From: Telmatactis stephensoni
Lineage: Eukaryota; Cnidaria; Anthozoa; Actiniaria; Isophelliidae
Length of the DNA: 64,000 nt
Assembly (NCBI GenBank): GCA_029948255.1
Contig: JALIZF010001809.1
Location: 744,001 to 808,000, forward strand
Direction: 5' to 3'
Shown: one piece after another, positions 45,585-58,347 of the stretch
Layout: each line of letters begins with the position of its first letter
Position numbering within the stretch: the stretch's first letter is position 1
Position numbers and translations under genes: made by a program
Notes under the pieces: generated by a model
Database searches by the model: none
Told to the model about the DNA's origin: nothing
Seen by the model: the letters and a program-made list of their open reading frames with translations, nothing else

Positions 45585-45859
45585 GCACTATCACTGAATG
45601 TGTTTGAAGTATGACATCACCTGGTATATCGCGCGCATGCACAGCCGCCCCTCCCCTCCCCTCACCTCTAAAGCCAGCCGTGTAGGTGGAACAGAGTACA
45701 GAACAGAAACAGAATCTAGCAATCAATAACATCTAAAATAGATTGTAAACGATAACTGAAGGCAAATTTTGTGTTCTTTTTTGGGAAACTGAACGATGAT
45801 ATATCAGATTCTAAACCACAACCAACAACGACTGATTTATCGATCGTAAGGCCACAAAC

Positions 45860-46640
45860 CAAAAAGGCCTGACCAAAAAGGCTTCTCAACGCTTCTCGCG
45901 TGTTCTGATCAATCACCAAGTTACTCTAAATCTGCACACAGCACAGCGGGTAAGTTTTCTATTTCTTTTATAAAATACGACGTTGTTTTCGAAGTTCATA
46001 GACTTTGAACAATATAACGAATCGAAAAAACGGAAAACTGCATTTTGACGTTATCCCTTGATTCCATCGTGTCCATCAATGCCTGCTTTACGGATAATCA
46101 GTAGAGCTTAAGCCAGTAACACAGATAAGACAGTAGGAAACAAGTTGAAACAAGTGAGTATCGATGGGGACGTGGGGCTTTGCGGTATTGCTGTATTGGA
46201 CGATTTTTTGTACGATATTACGGTAAATTTCATTTGACGATGCGGTATTAGGTATGTAGCTACCCAGCTTTCTCCGATTTAAATTTTATATTTGATTTTT
46301 TTCATGACGTTACGTGGAAACGCTCTATGACTGAAGGAATAGAAAACGTGCGCCCGTGCTGTGTGCAGATTTAGAGCACGCGGGGATTGATCGGAACACG
46401 AGAGAAGTGTTAAGAGAAGCAAGAGGCGTAGCCGAATGCTTCTCAACGCTTCTCGAGTGTTCTGATCAATCTCCAAGTACCAAGTGCTCTAAATCTGTAC
46501 ACAGCACAACGGCTGAGTTTTTTATTTCTTTTAGAAAATACAACGTTTTTGAAATTAATTCATTGTTCATTTACAGTAGACTGACAAAAAATTGGAAAAG
46601 TGCGCGCGCGTGCTGTGTGCAGATTTAGAGTTGACTTCTC
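45860..46640. mobile_element. Nested inverted copies of a CTCTAAATCTGCACACAGCA repeat
   Basis: CTTCTCAACGCTTCTCGCGT...CTCTAAATCTGCACACAGCA runs at 45890-45950. A full palindrome with the same arms spans 46345-46515 (GTGCTGTGTGCAGATTTAGA...TCTAAATCTGTACACAGCAC). A further inverted arm ends near 46632. The simplest reading is one palindromic element inserted in, or duplicated beside, another. Confidence 0.6.
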
Positions 46641-46738
46641 AGTATACGCGTCCTGCGGCGAGTGGGGGCGCGCGCGTTATATGACGGTTGTTTTATAATG
46701 CTATGTTAATAGCTTGACTTTATGGGATTATCAAAAAC

Positions 46739-46906
46739 TACCCTGGAGACCAGAGGTTTTGACTCACTCTCAGTGTTATCTCAGCCTTTTTGTTTTGATA
46801 TTTTGACTATTTAGGCCAAACAGCTGAGAAAATAAAAGACAGTACAGACCAAAAAAATATCACAAAGAATACTTTGAGGTGGTCAAAGGCTCTGGTCCCC
46901 AGGGTA
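46739..46906. mobile_element. Small MITE (TACCCTGGAGACCAGAGG ends)
   Basis: TACCCTGGAGACCAGAGG at 46739 is mirrored by CTCTGGTCCCCAGGGTA at the right end. The inner arms (TTTGACTCACT/AGTACTTTG-type) match weakly. Confidence 0.55.
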
Positions 46907-47720
46907 TTCCATAACAAGAGGACAATTTCATTATGACAGTATTTGCAGGTTTTTATTAAAAAGTGTAGGCGTTGAAATGATTTTGACTAACACCACCAAA
47001 TGGATCGCTTTTCCGTTGGCCATGAACTAATACACCAGCTTTTAACTTTTTAATTAGTTTTTAAAAGGTTTAAGCGAAATTACGCCAGTCATGGCATATT
47101 ACCTTTCATCTTAGGCCTGATAACTTTCCATGTCCGTAAAGCTACGGAAGAAATTACGGGAGTGCGCGAGCACACGTAAACTTTCCTGTAAATCCATAGA
47201 AATTGAAATTAATATGCGCTTCGAAAAATGGATTTCCTCATGGCTACATCGCATGGTGGACATCTCCGCTTCTTTCAGACTTGGGTACTACGACGCCAAC
47301 TGATCTTTTTCCTCTTCCCTAGCTGGTGCTTCTTGCTGACGTCTCTTCCAGGCAACATCTCCTTCTACTTCTTTCTGTGTAAAACTAAGCTTTTTCCATT
47401 TCTGCATGAATGATAGACGTTTCCTTTATCTTCAGTCCAATTTTCGTCGATATTGTACCGGGGCATTGAGTAATCATCATGATCCGAATACTTGAATGAA
47501 TGGATTTGTTAAGGTTCAGAAACATAAACTCCTGTTCGTAATTAATGCAGGTAGCCCATCTAGCTCGCTCCCAGTCTCCCCTCGATGTTCGCTCCGCTCA
47601 CTCCAAATCTCAATCGATAATGTAGTGCCAAAATAGATGAATCTCAAATTTGTCGAAGCTTTCCACTTTTAACACACCAGTAGATAGTATAAGGAGATTT
47701 TTTCTCAAATTTGCTGACAT

Positions 47721-47940
47721 CAATACTAGCCTCCCTACAGGCTCTCCAGGGGAGAGAGAGGGAAAGAGGAAGCGGAGGGGGAGGGGAAAGGGGAAGGGGG
47801 ACTGGGGAGGACGGAGAGGAAAGGAGAGGCTTTCCTTTCCCTCCTCCCCAGTCACCCTCCCCTTTCCCCTCTCCCCCTCCCCCTCCCCTTTCCGTTCTCC
47901 CCTCCCCTAAAGAGCCTGCAGGCTGGCTAACGTCAGTACT
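47721..47940. mobile_element. Inverted repeat with homopurine/homopyrimidine arms
   Basis: AGTATTGATG-type ends with ACAGGCTCTCC/GAGCCTGCAGGCTGGCT flank a left arm of almost pure purine (GGGAGAGAGAGGGAAAGAGG...) and a right arm of almost pure pyrimidine (CCCTCCCCTTTCCCCTCTCC...). The two can pair as a long GA/CT hairpin about 220 bases overall. Confidence 0.65.
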
Positions 47941-49383
47941 AGTCCAATCATTCTACGAGAAAAAGTGGGCAAACCTATCACAAATTGCAACAGAACGTAT
48001 TTCAACGGTTTCAGACTCAGAAAAATATCTCTAATAACAAACAAGTTTTTTTAATCGAAAGATGGGAACCTCGTGAAATAAGCTTAGGAATATTTATTGA
48101 TTACTCTTGCACAGGCCTCTGGCGTTTGCAGTTTCTATCAATCTATCTGGGTACAAAACTGTACCCAGAAGCCTTTGGGCACCGCCGTCATTTGAGCTTT
48201 GCAGTGAGGTGTACGTCGTCAAGAGCGGTCAAGATTTGCGTTTGGCTTTTTCTGTTCGGTTTTCCCCTTGGGATGCTGGATAATAACAGCAATGACCTAC
48301 AATGTAAAGTAATGTGATAGAGGTTCAACTAAAGAAATATAAGGCTCAACCAAGGTAAAATCTAAACCCCTTCGTTTGAAATTTAATATGACGGCACTTT
48401 CATGAGTTCAAATATTATTGTTGGCGCAGAAGAGATTGAAAAAACTATTCAGCAACAAACTCCAACTAGCGTGACTTACTCGTGCAAAGTCAATTCATGG
48501 GTAAAGTTACTGATTTGCGTGCTTCCTTAAACTAACCGTTTCAATTATTAGACCCGCGCGTGTCAGGAAACAAGCTGCTGTCTGCGTGATTGGGAAGATA
48601 GTCCTGTTTGATTTCATTTCGACTGAATGTGATGATTCTAAGTTTAATAAAATCCCCTATAATTGCTAATGAATCAACGGATGCGTCGAGCTTGGGATAC
48701 CTGTTGTTCTATTATTGCACAGTCAGCCCATGCGCAAAACATCAGAGGAAAACATTTAGGAAGGCCTGAAAGAGGGAAAAAGAGAAAAAAAAAAATCAAA
48801 AAAATATTTGGAGTGAAAAACAAAAACAAAAATCAATTTGCTTCTGCCGAGGTTCGAACCCGCGATCCCATGAGGCAAAAAATCCCGGACAATGCATCCA
48901 GACACCAGAGGAGCTGAATCATCGCATTGATTTACGGTACGGCTAAAGATTTCGGCCCCAACCCCGTTATCCTTCGGCAGAACACAAGTTACAACGCTAA
49001 CCCGGCAAGCCGGGCCAGTGAGGGAGAAATTAGCCGGGTCCTAGTCTATTTGTAGCTAATTCCACGCGTTGCGCCACTGCGTCCTACGGATGACGTAGCA
49101 GCAAAATTTGGGTACTTATAGTAGTCCAGTCTGAACAATAGCCAATGTTATGTAGATTTATGTTAAATCGTCCTTTGGGAATCATTGGTGCACGGGACGA
49201 GAAAGTTGCGCTAATGAACCATTTACAATTATTTGTATTAGAATTCAGTAACCATTTGCAAATAAGAATGTGTATTAATTAAGGTATGGAATCTACATTC
49301 GTCTGATTGTGTATCTTAAACCCAAAATGGACCTTTTCAGTCCAATCTTCTTTCCTTCTAATGAGACTAACACCGTATGTAGA
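47941..49383. other. Intergenic region with one tRNA-like B-box
   Basis: No supported gene. A possible tRNA-derived SINE segment is listed at 48846-48925. Confidence 0.3.
48846..48925 (-). repeat. Possible tRNA-like (SINE-type) sequence
   Basis: On the minus strand the sequence GGGTTCGAACCTCGGCAG matches a polymerase III B box and T-loop. It lies about 40 bases after CTGGTGTCTGGATGCATT, which could be a degenerate A box. I cannot fold a convincing cloverleaf, so I do not call a tRNA gene. Confidence 0.25.
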
Positions 49384-50402
49384 TTAAGGTGGCTCGACCC
49401 AATTTTCAAGTAGAGCTACCAGTCGTCTTTGAGTGAAAATCATTTGTTCATGAGCAGTCTGATAGTAAATTCCATATTACACCCTTACCAGACAAAGATC
49501 AAAGTTTATGATGACGTATGTTATATGGAGATCGGCGCTATTATGGCGACGCCTTAAAAGAATTCCCCTTTTTACATATTCTCGATTTTATTAAGTTCTA
49601 GGCTTATTCTTGAAAAATGCTCTTGTGATCTTGTAGTTAACATCATTGCCTTTGCCTCTAGCGAATTAAATCAAATTCTGAGAGAGCGTTTTTGAGATAT
49701 CATTGATGAGAGATTTTAACTGCAGAAATCAAGCGTAAACAAAACAACTTTTTAAATCTCCTACAACTAAAAAGAAAGTAGCACATCTAAGTTAATTTAT
49801 CATCTCAAATTGTTGTAAAGATATCCAATTTGGCTACTGAAAGAGACGAGAGAAATCACATTAATTGATATTGAGAAAAGTGAGCCGAACTCATGTATAT
49901 GGACATGCTGAATTTGCTTCTGTTGCCCAAATTTCGCTCTATTGTTACATAAACTGCAATACTTAAAGATCCCTTCGATAAATATTTTTTTAAATTAGTA
50001 TGGTTTAGTTTAGGTAATAGTTGATATGATATAGCGTTTTCAAATTCATTGAATCATTTTACGGCTGTAAAATATTAGCCTCAAATCAGTATATTTTTCA
50101 GCCGGATACAGTGGTCGACAATTCATTGATGCATGATGTAGCTCTTTTGTTTTAGTTTGTCATGTTTTCGTGCATTCTAGCACCCGATGCAAATTGCGGA
50201 ACGTTTCAATACCTTCCGGGGAATTCTTTTAAGGCGTCGCCATAATAGCGCCGATCTCCATATAACATACGTCATCATAAACTTTGATCTTTGTCTGATA
50301 AGAGTGTAAAATGTAATTTACTACCAGACTGCTCATGAACAAATAATTTTCACTCAAAGACGACTGGTAGCTCTACTTGAAAATTGGGTCGAGCCACCTT
50401 AA
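49384..50402. mobile_element. TTAA-terminated long-TIR DNA transposon (C), 1019 bp
   Basis: TTAAGGTGGCTCGACCCAAT at 49384 is inverted at 50383-50402. The arms pair for about 185 bases (GTAGAGCTACCAGTCGTCTT, TATGTTATATGGAGATCGGC, GGCGACGCCTTAAAAGAATT) with few mismatches. The unpaired centre of about 650 bases has no long ORF. Confidence 0.8.
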
Positions 50403-52805
50403 GTAATTCCTAATAATAAGGCTACTTGGTTACAAAATCAACGCTAGCTCTTGTAGACCCTGATTTGATTGTGACCTTAACATTAAAAAGCCTTGCTCCA
50501 GCTCTTGGAAAGTGGCATTTTCACGACAATGAAATAAGTGTCCCCTTCCTAATAAAGCCCCGTCTCTACCCTTAAAAGTCAAATAAGCGCCCCCGCGCTT
50601 TTTCGAACCGTTACAGTTCTTGTACGACGCTGCGCGCGCAAAGTGATAAATGATGACCTTAAAATGAGTAGCTCCCCTAAGTATGGGCGGTGGGCCATTA
50701 CAATCCTAACCGCAATAACTGCACCAGTACAATATTAACTGTTAACGTATATGTATAACTATTATACTATTAACAGACAAACACATTCCATCGGAAAATG
50801 TTTGCGAGATAAGATTCTCAAACTAAGTGAAGTCATTTCAGTAATTGCTGTAAATTCATTAAGACTAAAACGTCACTGTCATTATATACCATTAACATCG
50901 ATCCCTCGTATCAAATCAGCTAGTGCCTTTAAATGCATTATGCAATATCGCACCAGATTCTGCTTTTAAGAGCAATATGGAATGAATGGAAACTCAACGT
51001 TATCTGATTATTTTGAGTTAATGGACTGATTTTTAAAGTCATATCAATGTAGTTTATACCACCACGGAAATCCAAATGTTTGATTTAGTTTGACATGCAC
51101 CCTATAACTATCAGCACACAATTAAGTGTTTACGGAAGAAAGAAACTTGGAAAGACTCTTCTCATTCTTGAAGGTAAGGATTCTTAATCTTTTAGCAAAG
51201 AGATGAAAAAAAAACCATAACATGCAGTAGAGCTGCAGAGTATTCCGTGATTTTGAAGGAAAAAATAATGCCTGTAGTTTCTTGATTGTAGAATGTTATG
51301 TAAAGAGGGCCGTGATTTCCAAATCTGTTCGGGCCAACGATTCTGTAATAGTTTAGCAAATATAGTACGATTTTTGATTAGTTATAACCTCCTTTATTTA
51401 CCCAAGATGTTTAGCACGAGAGCATAATAACCATCATGAAATATTGGATTCTCAATAAAACGATTACAGCATTGTCGTAGTTGTATTTGAGGACTTTGAA
51501 GACTCTAAAGTCATTTTAACCGCCACTCAAGTACGAAGGCATCTAACCCATGCAATTATTACTTATTGCTACACACGCTATTGAATTGAATCACAGATAC
51601 ATTTTGCCTTGCTATGTTTAATGATATTCATACTCTCATATTTTATCTCCTTTTGCTGAAATGATCCCTAGCTGTGATTCTGAAATTATGCAAATGGTTT
51701 ATAAGAACATTGTGCTTTTTGAAAAAAATGTTTAGTTTGATAGTGCAGTAAGCAGTCTAGTCTTTGTTTGCGAGGGCTTCAAAGATGCCATATGTTGCAA
51801 CCTGCGGGTGTTGGCTTAAATGGGCGATTTCAAGGTCGGTGATTATTTCTAGAAAAATAAAGTTTTTCAACATTTGAATACTCTTCTTGAAAATTGTTCA
51901 CTATTAGGGTTTTATAGGCAAATTATTGTATTAAAATTGACTGTCTGGACATTTTTGAGATTCTCAGGGTTTGACCTCATTATAATGCAGAAAAAAGACC
52001 TCATTAATCTAGCATCTTTTTCGTTGACCAAATCTTCACCAAGTGTTCGTAGAAGCTAAGTTACATAGAAGAAGGCGTTAAATGAAAAAGTTCTGTAATA
52101 CATGAAACTTTCTTTGTTCTAAATCTAGATTTTTTAATGTAATGTACTCTCTATTTTCTTACATAAATCATTTTACAGTGAAATGTTTTTTTTTATATTA
52201 AAAAGATGTTTTTTAGTTATATTACAAAATTCATTTTTGTTCTAAATATAGGTGGGTCTGGATAAACGATAACTCCTCATTAAAAGAGATGTTTGCTTCT
52301 AGTAATGGACCCCGGATAATGGACTCCTGCAATTGTCATTATGAAAGTCTTGTATATTCATTACAAAACTCATAATAAAACTATAATCTTTCAAGAAGGA
52401 GTCACATTGCGTGCTTTTTACTAGGGTCCTAAGATAAGAAATAAGTGTGGGTAAAAGTGATTTTAATAATAATAATAATAAAAGATAAAAATATAAATAT
52501 ATTATAACGCCTATAATCTCTATATGAAAACTGAATTCCAACATAAAACCTCACTGATTGAGTTTCAGCTAATTGATAGCTCAATTTTTGTAAAAAGAAA
52601 GATATGATACAGGCAGAAATCACTTTGCTTCATCATGAATAATGAAAGTTGAAAAGGTTACTTCCTGATTTGATGCTTTTAAGTTAATGGCTGAAACTCG
52701 CTCAGGTTCTCAAAATAGACACACAGAATATCCCTCTCCGCCATCCTTCAGAAACGAGAAACAATCAATAACTGACCGATCACTCGCCGAAAGCAGCCGC
52801 CTATA
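50403..52805. other. Intergenic region, nothing recognised
   Basis: AT-rich, no supported gene, no clear repeat. Confidence 0.3.
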
Positions 52806-53246
52806 AGGCCCCGTTCAAACGAGAACGCAAGTCAATGCAAGTTTTGACTTGCGCGGACTTGCGTCCGGCTTCGTTTGGACACCACCTTACATCGACTTGC
52901 ATCTACTTGCATTGACTTGCGAGCAGTTTGAACGTCCTCAAGTTTGATCGCAAGTTGAAGATGCAAGTTTTGGCTTGTTTGAACAGTCACCGCGCTAAAC
53001 TTCAAATGTTGTTGTTGTTGTTGTTGTTTCTGTTGTTGTTGTTTTGTCCGAATTAATGCACATTTCCTCTCCTACAAATAATTCAAACAAAAACAAATCT
53101 GATTTTCTCGCTGTCCTTTAACTAGATGTTTTTTTCCTTGAACGTTTTTGAAAATTTTCCATCGACTTGCGTGGAGAGGTGTTCAAACGAGGACGCAAGT
53201 TTCAAGTCAAAACTTGCATCGACTTGCGTTCTCCTTTGAACGGCCT
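52806..53246. mobile_element. Inverted-repeat element with GCAAGTC-rich arms
   Basis: CCCGTTCAAACGAGAACGCA at 52810 is mirrored by GCGTTCTCCTTTGAACGG at 53227-53244. Both arms repeat ACTTGC/GCAAGT words many times (GACTTGCATCTACTTGC). The interior holds a (TTG)n run at 53008-53044. Confidence 0.7.
53008..53044. repeat. (TTG)n microsatellite
   Basis: TTG units with one TTTC interruption, inside the 52806-53246 element. Confidence 0.8.
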
Positions 53247-53329
53247 GGTTTTCACTACGACGCAAGCATAAGTATACAAGCACAGAGATCAAAATTTTGC
53301 TTGTGCTTGTATCGCTTGTATAACCAGGA
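53243..53329. mobile_element. Short palindromic MITE related to the CGACGCAAGCATAAG family
   Basis: GCCTGGTTTTCACTACGACG at 53244 resembles the ends of the 34401 copy. The right end (GTATCGCTTGTATAACCAGG) is inverted to it. It directly adjoins the preceding element. Confidence 0.5.
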
Positions 53330-56105
53330 TTCACATACAGCCCTTCATGGCTAGACTTTTTCTTACTCTTCAAAGAGCAGAGTTGTAGAGTTCGAAGTTC
53401 GTGCCGAATACTTTCAAATTCTTAGTAACACCTTACTCAGTACTTATTAATGACTTACAAGGGTGATAGCGGTGGTTCTGTTCCAGACACAAAAAGTCAA
53501 TGCAGAATACCATTCTCAAAGAACGGTTAAAATGAATCTGATTATATTAGAGTACTACGTTGTGATCTATAATTTCTTTGAAAGCCAATGTTAATACAAC
53601 TTATATGAATTTTTATCCTTTTTTTAACATTCGTTTGCTACATGGCTTCTCTGCAAGCTCATTTTCTATTGGATGTATTTGTTTTCCGCATGCGTTGTTT
53701 GCGCATGCGCTGTTTGTAAAATGAATTAGTCCATCAAATTGGCCCCAAAAAATGGAAGGACCTTCGTTTTTCGCCGCAGTCCGCGGAAAGCAAGGTTTTC
53801 CTATGACTTACCTCTTTCACATTCCCTAATTTTACATCATCAAGGGTTTTTGTTTTTTACGAAAAAACTTTATTTCAGGGTGAGTTTTCAGCTACATATA
53901 TACCGCTCCTTCTTATAGGCTGATATTTGGATATTAAGTTCAGCCTTGGGGAGCTTTATAGCGGTTCTGATCGCGATATCTGTATAAGGTTCATTTTTGA
54001 TATTACCTTTACGGCAGTGTCGGCCCTGGATTGTGTTAATAGACTCCCGGCGACACCAATAACGCCCGAGGAAGAGGTTTTATTCGAACTCAAAATCCAT
54101 ATTTTGAACTGAAATCGCTAGCAATCAGTTAAGCAAGTGAAACTTTTTTATCGTTTTTTTTCCCGTTCGCTCGTCTTCTGAGAGTACAATTCAGTCGTTT
54201 TGTTGTTCAGAATCATTTTAAGTCGTGAGCCTATCATTTGAACGTAAACAAAAGAATTATATTAAAAGAATTAAATATTGGATAAATAGAATAAAAATAT
54301 ACAATTGCATTACCTCACTTTAAGAACGCTCAGTTTTCCGTTTCGGAAAATATGAATTCAAAGTCGTGCAATTTTACCTTTTTGTTTTCATAATAACCAT
54401 TTTTTATCCCATTCATGAGCGATATTGCACGCAAAATAAGGTTTATAATTGCATAATCGCCTGCTCAAACGGCCAATGCAGAGCATGGAAAATTGATTGG
54501 ATCTTTATATAAGCAATGGACTAGTAAATGAATTGATATGTTCAGTGGCTTGGGTTATTCAAAACTACTTTATTAAAACCAAAAAGCGCTTTGTCCTCTA
54601 CTGATAGCCCACAATAAAAAGTTGTATACTTATATTGTCGGACCGTACAGTTGTTCTTTATTTCTTCTATAATGACTTCTGGCTCCTACTTTGATTGAAG
54701 TGTGTCTTTAATCGTTGTCTTGAGCCAATACAGATAATGACTGCGAATATACTTCTTTAAATACGAAGACAAGTAGGTGGTCGATCGATATCTATATATT
54801 AGGCATATCTGTCCCGATTAACAATGCAAAAAAAAAAAAAAATCCCCCATTACAACGCCCCATATTCAAACTGATTTGAATACTGATCAAATATTGCGGC
54901 TCAAAAACCTTCGTGGAATAGACTTTTTCCGACGCATTCCGTCATAAGTAGGGTTATCCTGAGACAAATTAAATTGGCTACGGTGTCGAACGTTTATTCG
55001 ACTTTCTACAGTATATGCAATAGTCTATACTAGTATACTAATATGTGGTAATACTACTAATAATAATACTACTAGTAATGTATACTAACATACGACAAAG
55101 TGTTCAGGTGTTTTAATGTATCAACGAAATACAAGAAAACAAAGGAATAAGTGACATTTATTGATCAAGTAAAGGAGTTATTCTGCTCCTATTATATCGT
55201 CGATTTTATCGTCTACAGGACTCTACTGACTGATACCTTTGGAGACAAATCTGAGCTGTGGTGACTCGCTCAACCTGTTTTAATGTCGATGAAGAGAAGA
55301 CTTCTTATTGTGTCAGGTACGAGAATCAACTGTTCAATAATCGATTTACGTGTCCAATGTGAAACCGTTTGTCAGTTGTAATTTGCCATGTACAATCAGA
55401 TGCCAGGAAAAATCGCCTTTCATAGTAGGATGAAAATACACAAGCTTTAAGTTACGACTTTATATGTGATATTCATGCTCTGATTGGACTTCTATTTTAT
55501 CGAAAGCAGCAAAAATGTAAGGGAATCTCATAGCTAGGGTGTCAATGTGGGTACGTGCCCAATTGTCAGTTACAGTGAACATGGTCAATTACGAGTCGAT
55601 TACTAATACATCAGTGCTTTTATTTAGTAAAACATTACTTTTACTTTACTTTTACATTAATAGTTTCCAGTATCCTATCATAACAACAGTGACTGAGGAA
55701 GCCCCGGAAACAGAAAAAATATTTTACTAACTAAGCCGGGGCTACCAAGCTACCAAACGTTGACAGTAATTTTCACTCGAATAAGTAAAATGTCTGCTAA
55801 CTATGAAGTCTTATTTATCAGTAAACTACAAAGTTGGATGTGTCAATTAACTACTAGATTTTGGGCCAAATATCAATTAATATAACGGTTAAAACCAATG
55901 CAATAGGCATTCTCATTCAGACTAAAAATGCTGGCAACCCTAAAGTTATATGTTCACGACTGTGTTTGTAAAGGTCAATTTAGGCGATTTTGTTATTTGT
56001 TCATGGTTTTTAATTCCTATCAAGAGGCCTAAACGAAAGCGTGAGTGCCTCAAGCAACATCAGCCAAGTGCACACCTGGCTGCCGGTTGATTTTAGTATC
56101 CTTTA
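53330..56105. other. Intergenic region, nothing recognised
   Basis: No supported gene. Short ORFs only; AT-rich, with an A run near 54829-54841. Confidence 0.3.
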
Positions 56106-56237
56106 AGGGCCCGCACATGAGAGAGGGTGCCCCTATGTAGTAGGGATGACTCTTTTGTTTTGTGTCCCCCAGGGAAAAGAAAACAAAAGAGTTATCCCTA
56201 CTACATAGGGGCACCCTCTCTCATGTGAACGGGCCCT
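56106..56237. mobile_element. GGGCC/TTCACATG MITE, copy 3
   Basis: AGGGCCCGCACATGAGAGAG and CTCTCATGTGAACGGGCCCT are inverted ends. The arms (GGGTGCCCCTATGTAGTAGG) are essentially the same as in the 20839 copy. The centre is TTTTGTTTTGTGTCCCCCAG. Confidence 0.9.
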
Positions 56238-56575
56238 AAGTAATGTATAAGGAACGAGAGGGCGCATTATATCGGTGGATAAACGGATCGATCCGATATA
56301 ACACTCCCACGAGTTCTTTATATTACTTATCAAACGTCTAGTTTCCACATGCCATATTTGACCAGAGTTTAAGTTAGACTATTTTTGGCACAGAAAAGTT
56401 AAAGTTAAAGTTAATACACATATACGCAGTTACAAAAGTGATTTCTTTCAGTGTGTTTTCTAATGAATCATGAATTAACGAGTTTGATAAATTGAGCTGC
56501 AGTTTTGATATGATAGCTCATTGAACTTTGAAGATCATTAATCATTAAATCGAAGAGCTCCTACAAATCGGTAAC

Positions 56576-58120
56576 ATATAGAGGATTTGTCTGCGCATGC
56601 GTTTATTTTTCTTTTGAAATTCATTTGCCCCCCAAAAAATTGTGTTGACACGGAAAATTTTCTTGACGATCTCATTCTAAAAGTTCTGTTCAAGTACCGC
56701 CATGCAGAGAATTAAACAGTCCACCTACCGTTAGAGCAATGTGTTAAACTAAAACTATCAAAATATCACTGCTCAAAATCAGATCCGAACTCGGAAAAAG
56801 TGCAAAAATATCGCCCACTTTCCGGTAGCGTTTCGCGTACAAAAACATCTACAATTTAAAACTTTTAACAGAAGTCATGACTTCATAACTGCTACGCCAA
56901 GTGTCTGTAATCATTTGGATTTAGACTCTTTTGGTTGCGACGATCCTGAAATATCGGGCTGATTAATTGGCATTTTCGAGAAAAAATTCTTGCAATTCAC
57001 TTTGAAAATTCGACATTTTTAGACAGCCTGCACCAAAAAAATTAACTAAAACATGATATTAAAACAAATAATCAAAGCAGCGGGTAAGGTTGCAAGCAAT
57101 TTTGGAAGCGTGGTTTCAAGCACGTCTTTGCTCGAGTCAACATGCCAATTCCAATGAGCGATTAATTCTTCAAGAACTACATTCAAAAATGGATTCGTAC
57201 GAAATGGCTCCTATACCTTCTCTAATGTTGAAGTAGGCAATTATTTCCTTGATAGATGTAGCAGATGATACAATATAATTGGTCAAATTTCTGGAAGTAA
57301 AGCCTGAAACCATGCAGTAAACACTTGAAATCGCTGCCAGGCGGACCGCGTATTTCTACCAACAAAGCTCAGTACTGCAAACGGAGTAAACATGGAAAAA
57401 GGTAATCTTTCAATAATTGTTTTGGTACACGCTGTAAAAGTTTTGTATTTCGAGTTGGAATATACGACATTTTGGGCCAAAAAGTGCTTTATTGGGTAAA
57501 CATAGCACCGAATTATTTGGTGTTCACGGAAGCCTTAAATGTCAATATCACATTCAACCCACCCTTTTACCAAGTCAGTGATGACTTCTACTATCAGCTT
57601 TACCTTATTTTTGAATTTAGCACCCAACATTTTACTCGAAAGTACGGGGTTCTAGTCCTTTTTCCACTTCAGGCCTAAGGCACCGATTACATGACGATTT
57701 TCAGCCCGCCGGCTGACATTTCAGCCCGGTCAGATTTCCTCATAGATCAGTACAAAGTTGGTAGTATTTTAGGAGCTGGGGGAGGAGGACGAGTTGTACT
57801 TGCTAAAGATCTAGAGAAAGAATCCCGGGCTGATTTTTGTCTAAATCGCGATAAACTTTCATTTTCCTCGCCGGGCTGAAAGTCGTCATGTAATCGGGGC
57901 CTAAGTTTGACCCGTGATATTTCTCCATATATCCGTATTGCCTTCGATTGAAATAATTATCCACAACACTTGCGGTAGGTAGACTGCTTACGCCTGTCAG
58001 CATTTCGGTGAACATAATTTGGAAGAATGAGATTGCCAACGAAATGTTCCATGTCAGCATAAAATTCTCGCATTCATCATATAACCAAAAATATACGCAT
58101 GCGCAGACAAATTCTCCATA
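56576..58120. mobile_element. Possible large element bounded by short inverted repeats
   Basis: AGGATTTGTCTGCGCATGCG at about 56583 is mirrored at about 58095-58115 (CGCATGCGCAGACAAATTCT). The match covers only about 25-30 bases, so it may be two unrelated copies of a repeat. If real, the element contains the coding relics on the minus strand and the smaller MITE at 57673-57903. Confidence 0.3.
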
Positions 58121-58347
58121 CGCTCAAATCGGTTTGTTCACTAGCTGGGCAACCTAGCTGTGACGAGAAACACCTGCGGGAATGTATGCAAATACGAACT
58201 ATGCTGGTACACGATTTTGTACATTTTTCCTGCCACGGCTTGAAACCAATGAATCCATAATTTTACTTTATCAGTGAGATTTAAACCGCTTAAATGTGGT
58301 GGATATAAATTTACAATGAAAAGAAAAAAAATAGGTGACGTTTTCAT
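56990..58347 (-). pseudogene. Degenerate coding relics, possible multi-pass membrane protein
   Basis: On the minus strand several short open stretches look like protein with hydrophobic segments: KTSPIFFLFIVNLYPP near 58340, WNISLAISFFQIMFTEML near 58050, LPFSMFTPFAVLSFVG near 57390, and VVLEELIAHWNWHVDSS followed by LPKLLATLPAALIICFN near 57175-57060. They lie in different frames separated by stops, and the MITE at 57673-57903 interrupts the series. A receptor-like membrane protein (for example a gustatory-receptor-like family) would fit the style, but I cannot identify it. Confidence 0.3.
57673..57903. mobile_element. MITE with a captured kinase-like fragment
   Basis: GGCACCGATTACATGACGAT at the left is inverted at the right (CGTCATGTAATCGGGGCC), followed inward by TCAGCCC/GGGCTGA. 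The enclosed plus-strand frame at 57736-57828 reads YKVGSILGAGGGGRVVLA then KDLEKES. This matches the glycine-rich loop (GxGxxGxV) and second strand of protein kinases, in PIM-like style. Only about 30 residues are present. Confidence 0.55.

Noticed and set aside
46356..46628. 90-codon plus-strand ORF and its minus partner
   Set aside because: Both lie in palindromic repeat arms; the protein-like segment is just the repeated arm read through.
48846..48925. Functional tRNA gene
   Set aside because: Only the B-box region matches; the acceptor stem and anticodon arm do not fold convincingly.
53927..54112. 61-codon plus-strand ORF with plausible composition
   Set aside because: No recognisable motif, no flanking splice pattern; length is within chance.
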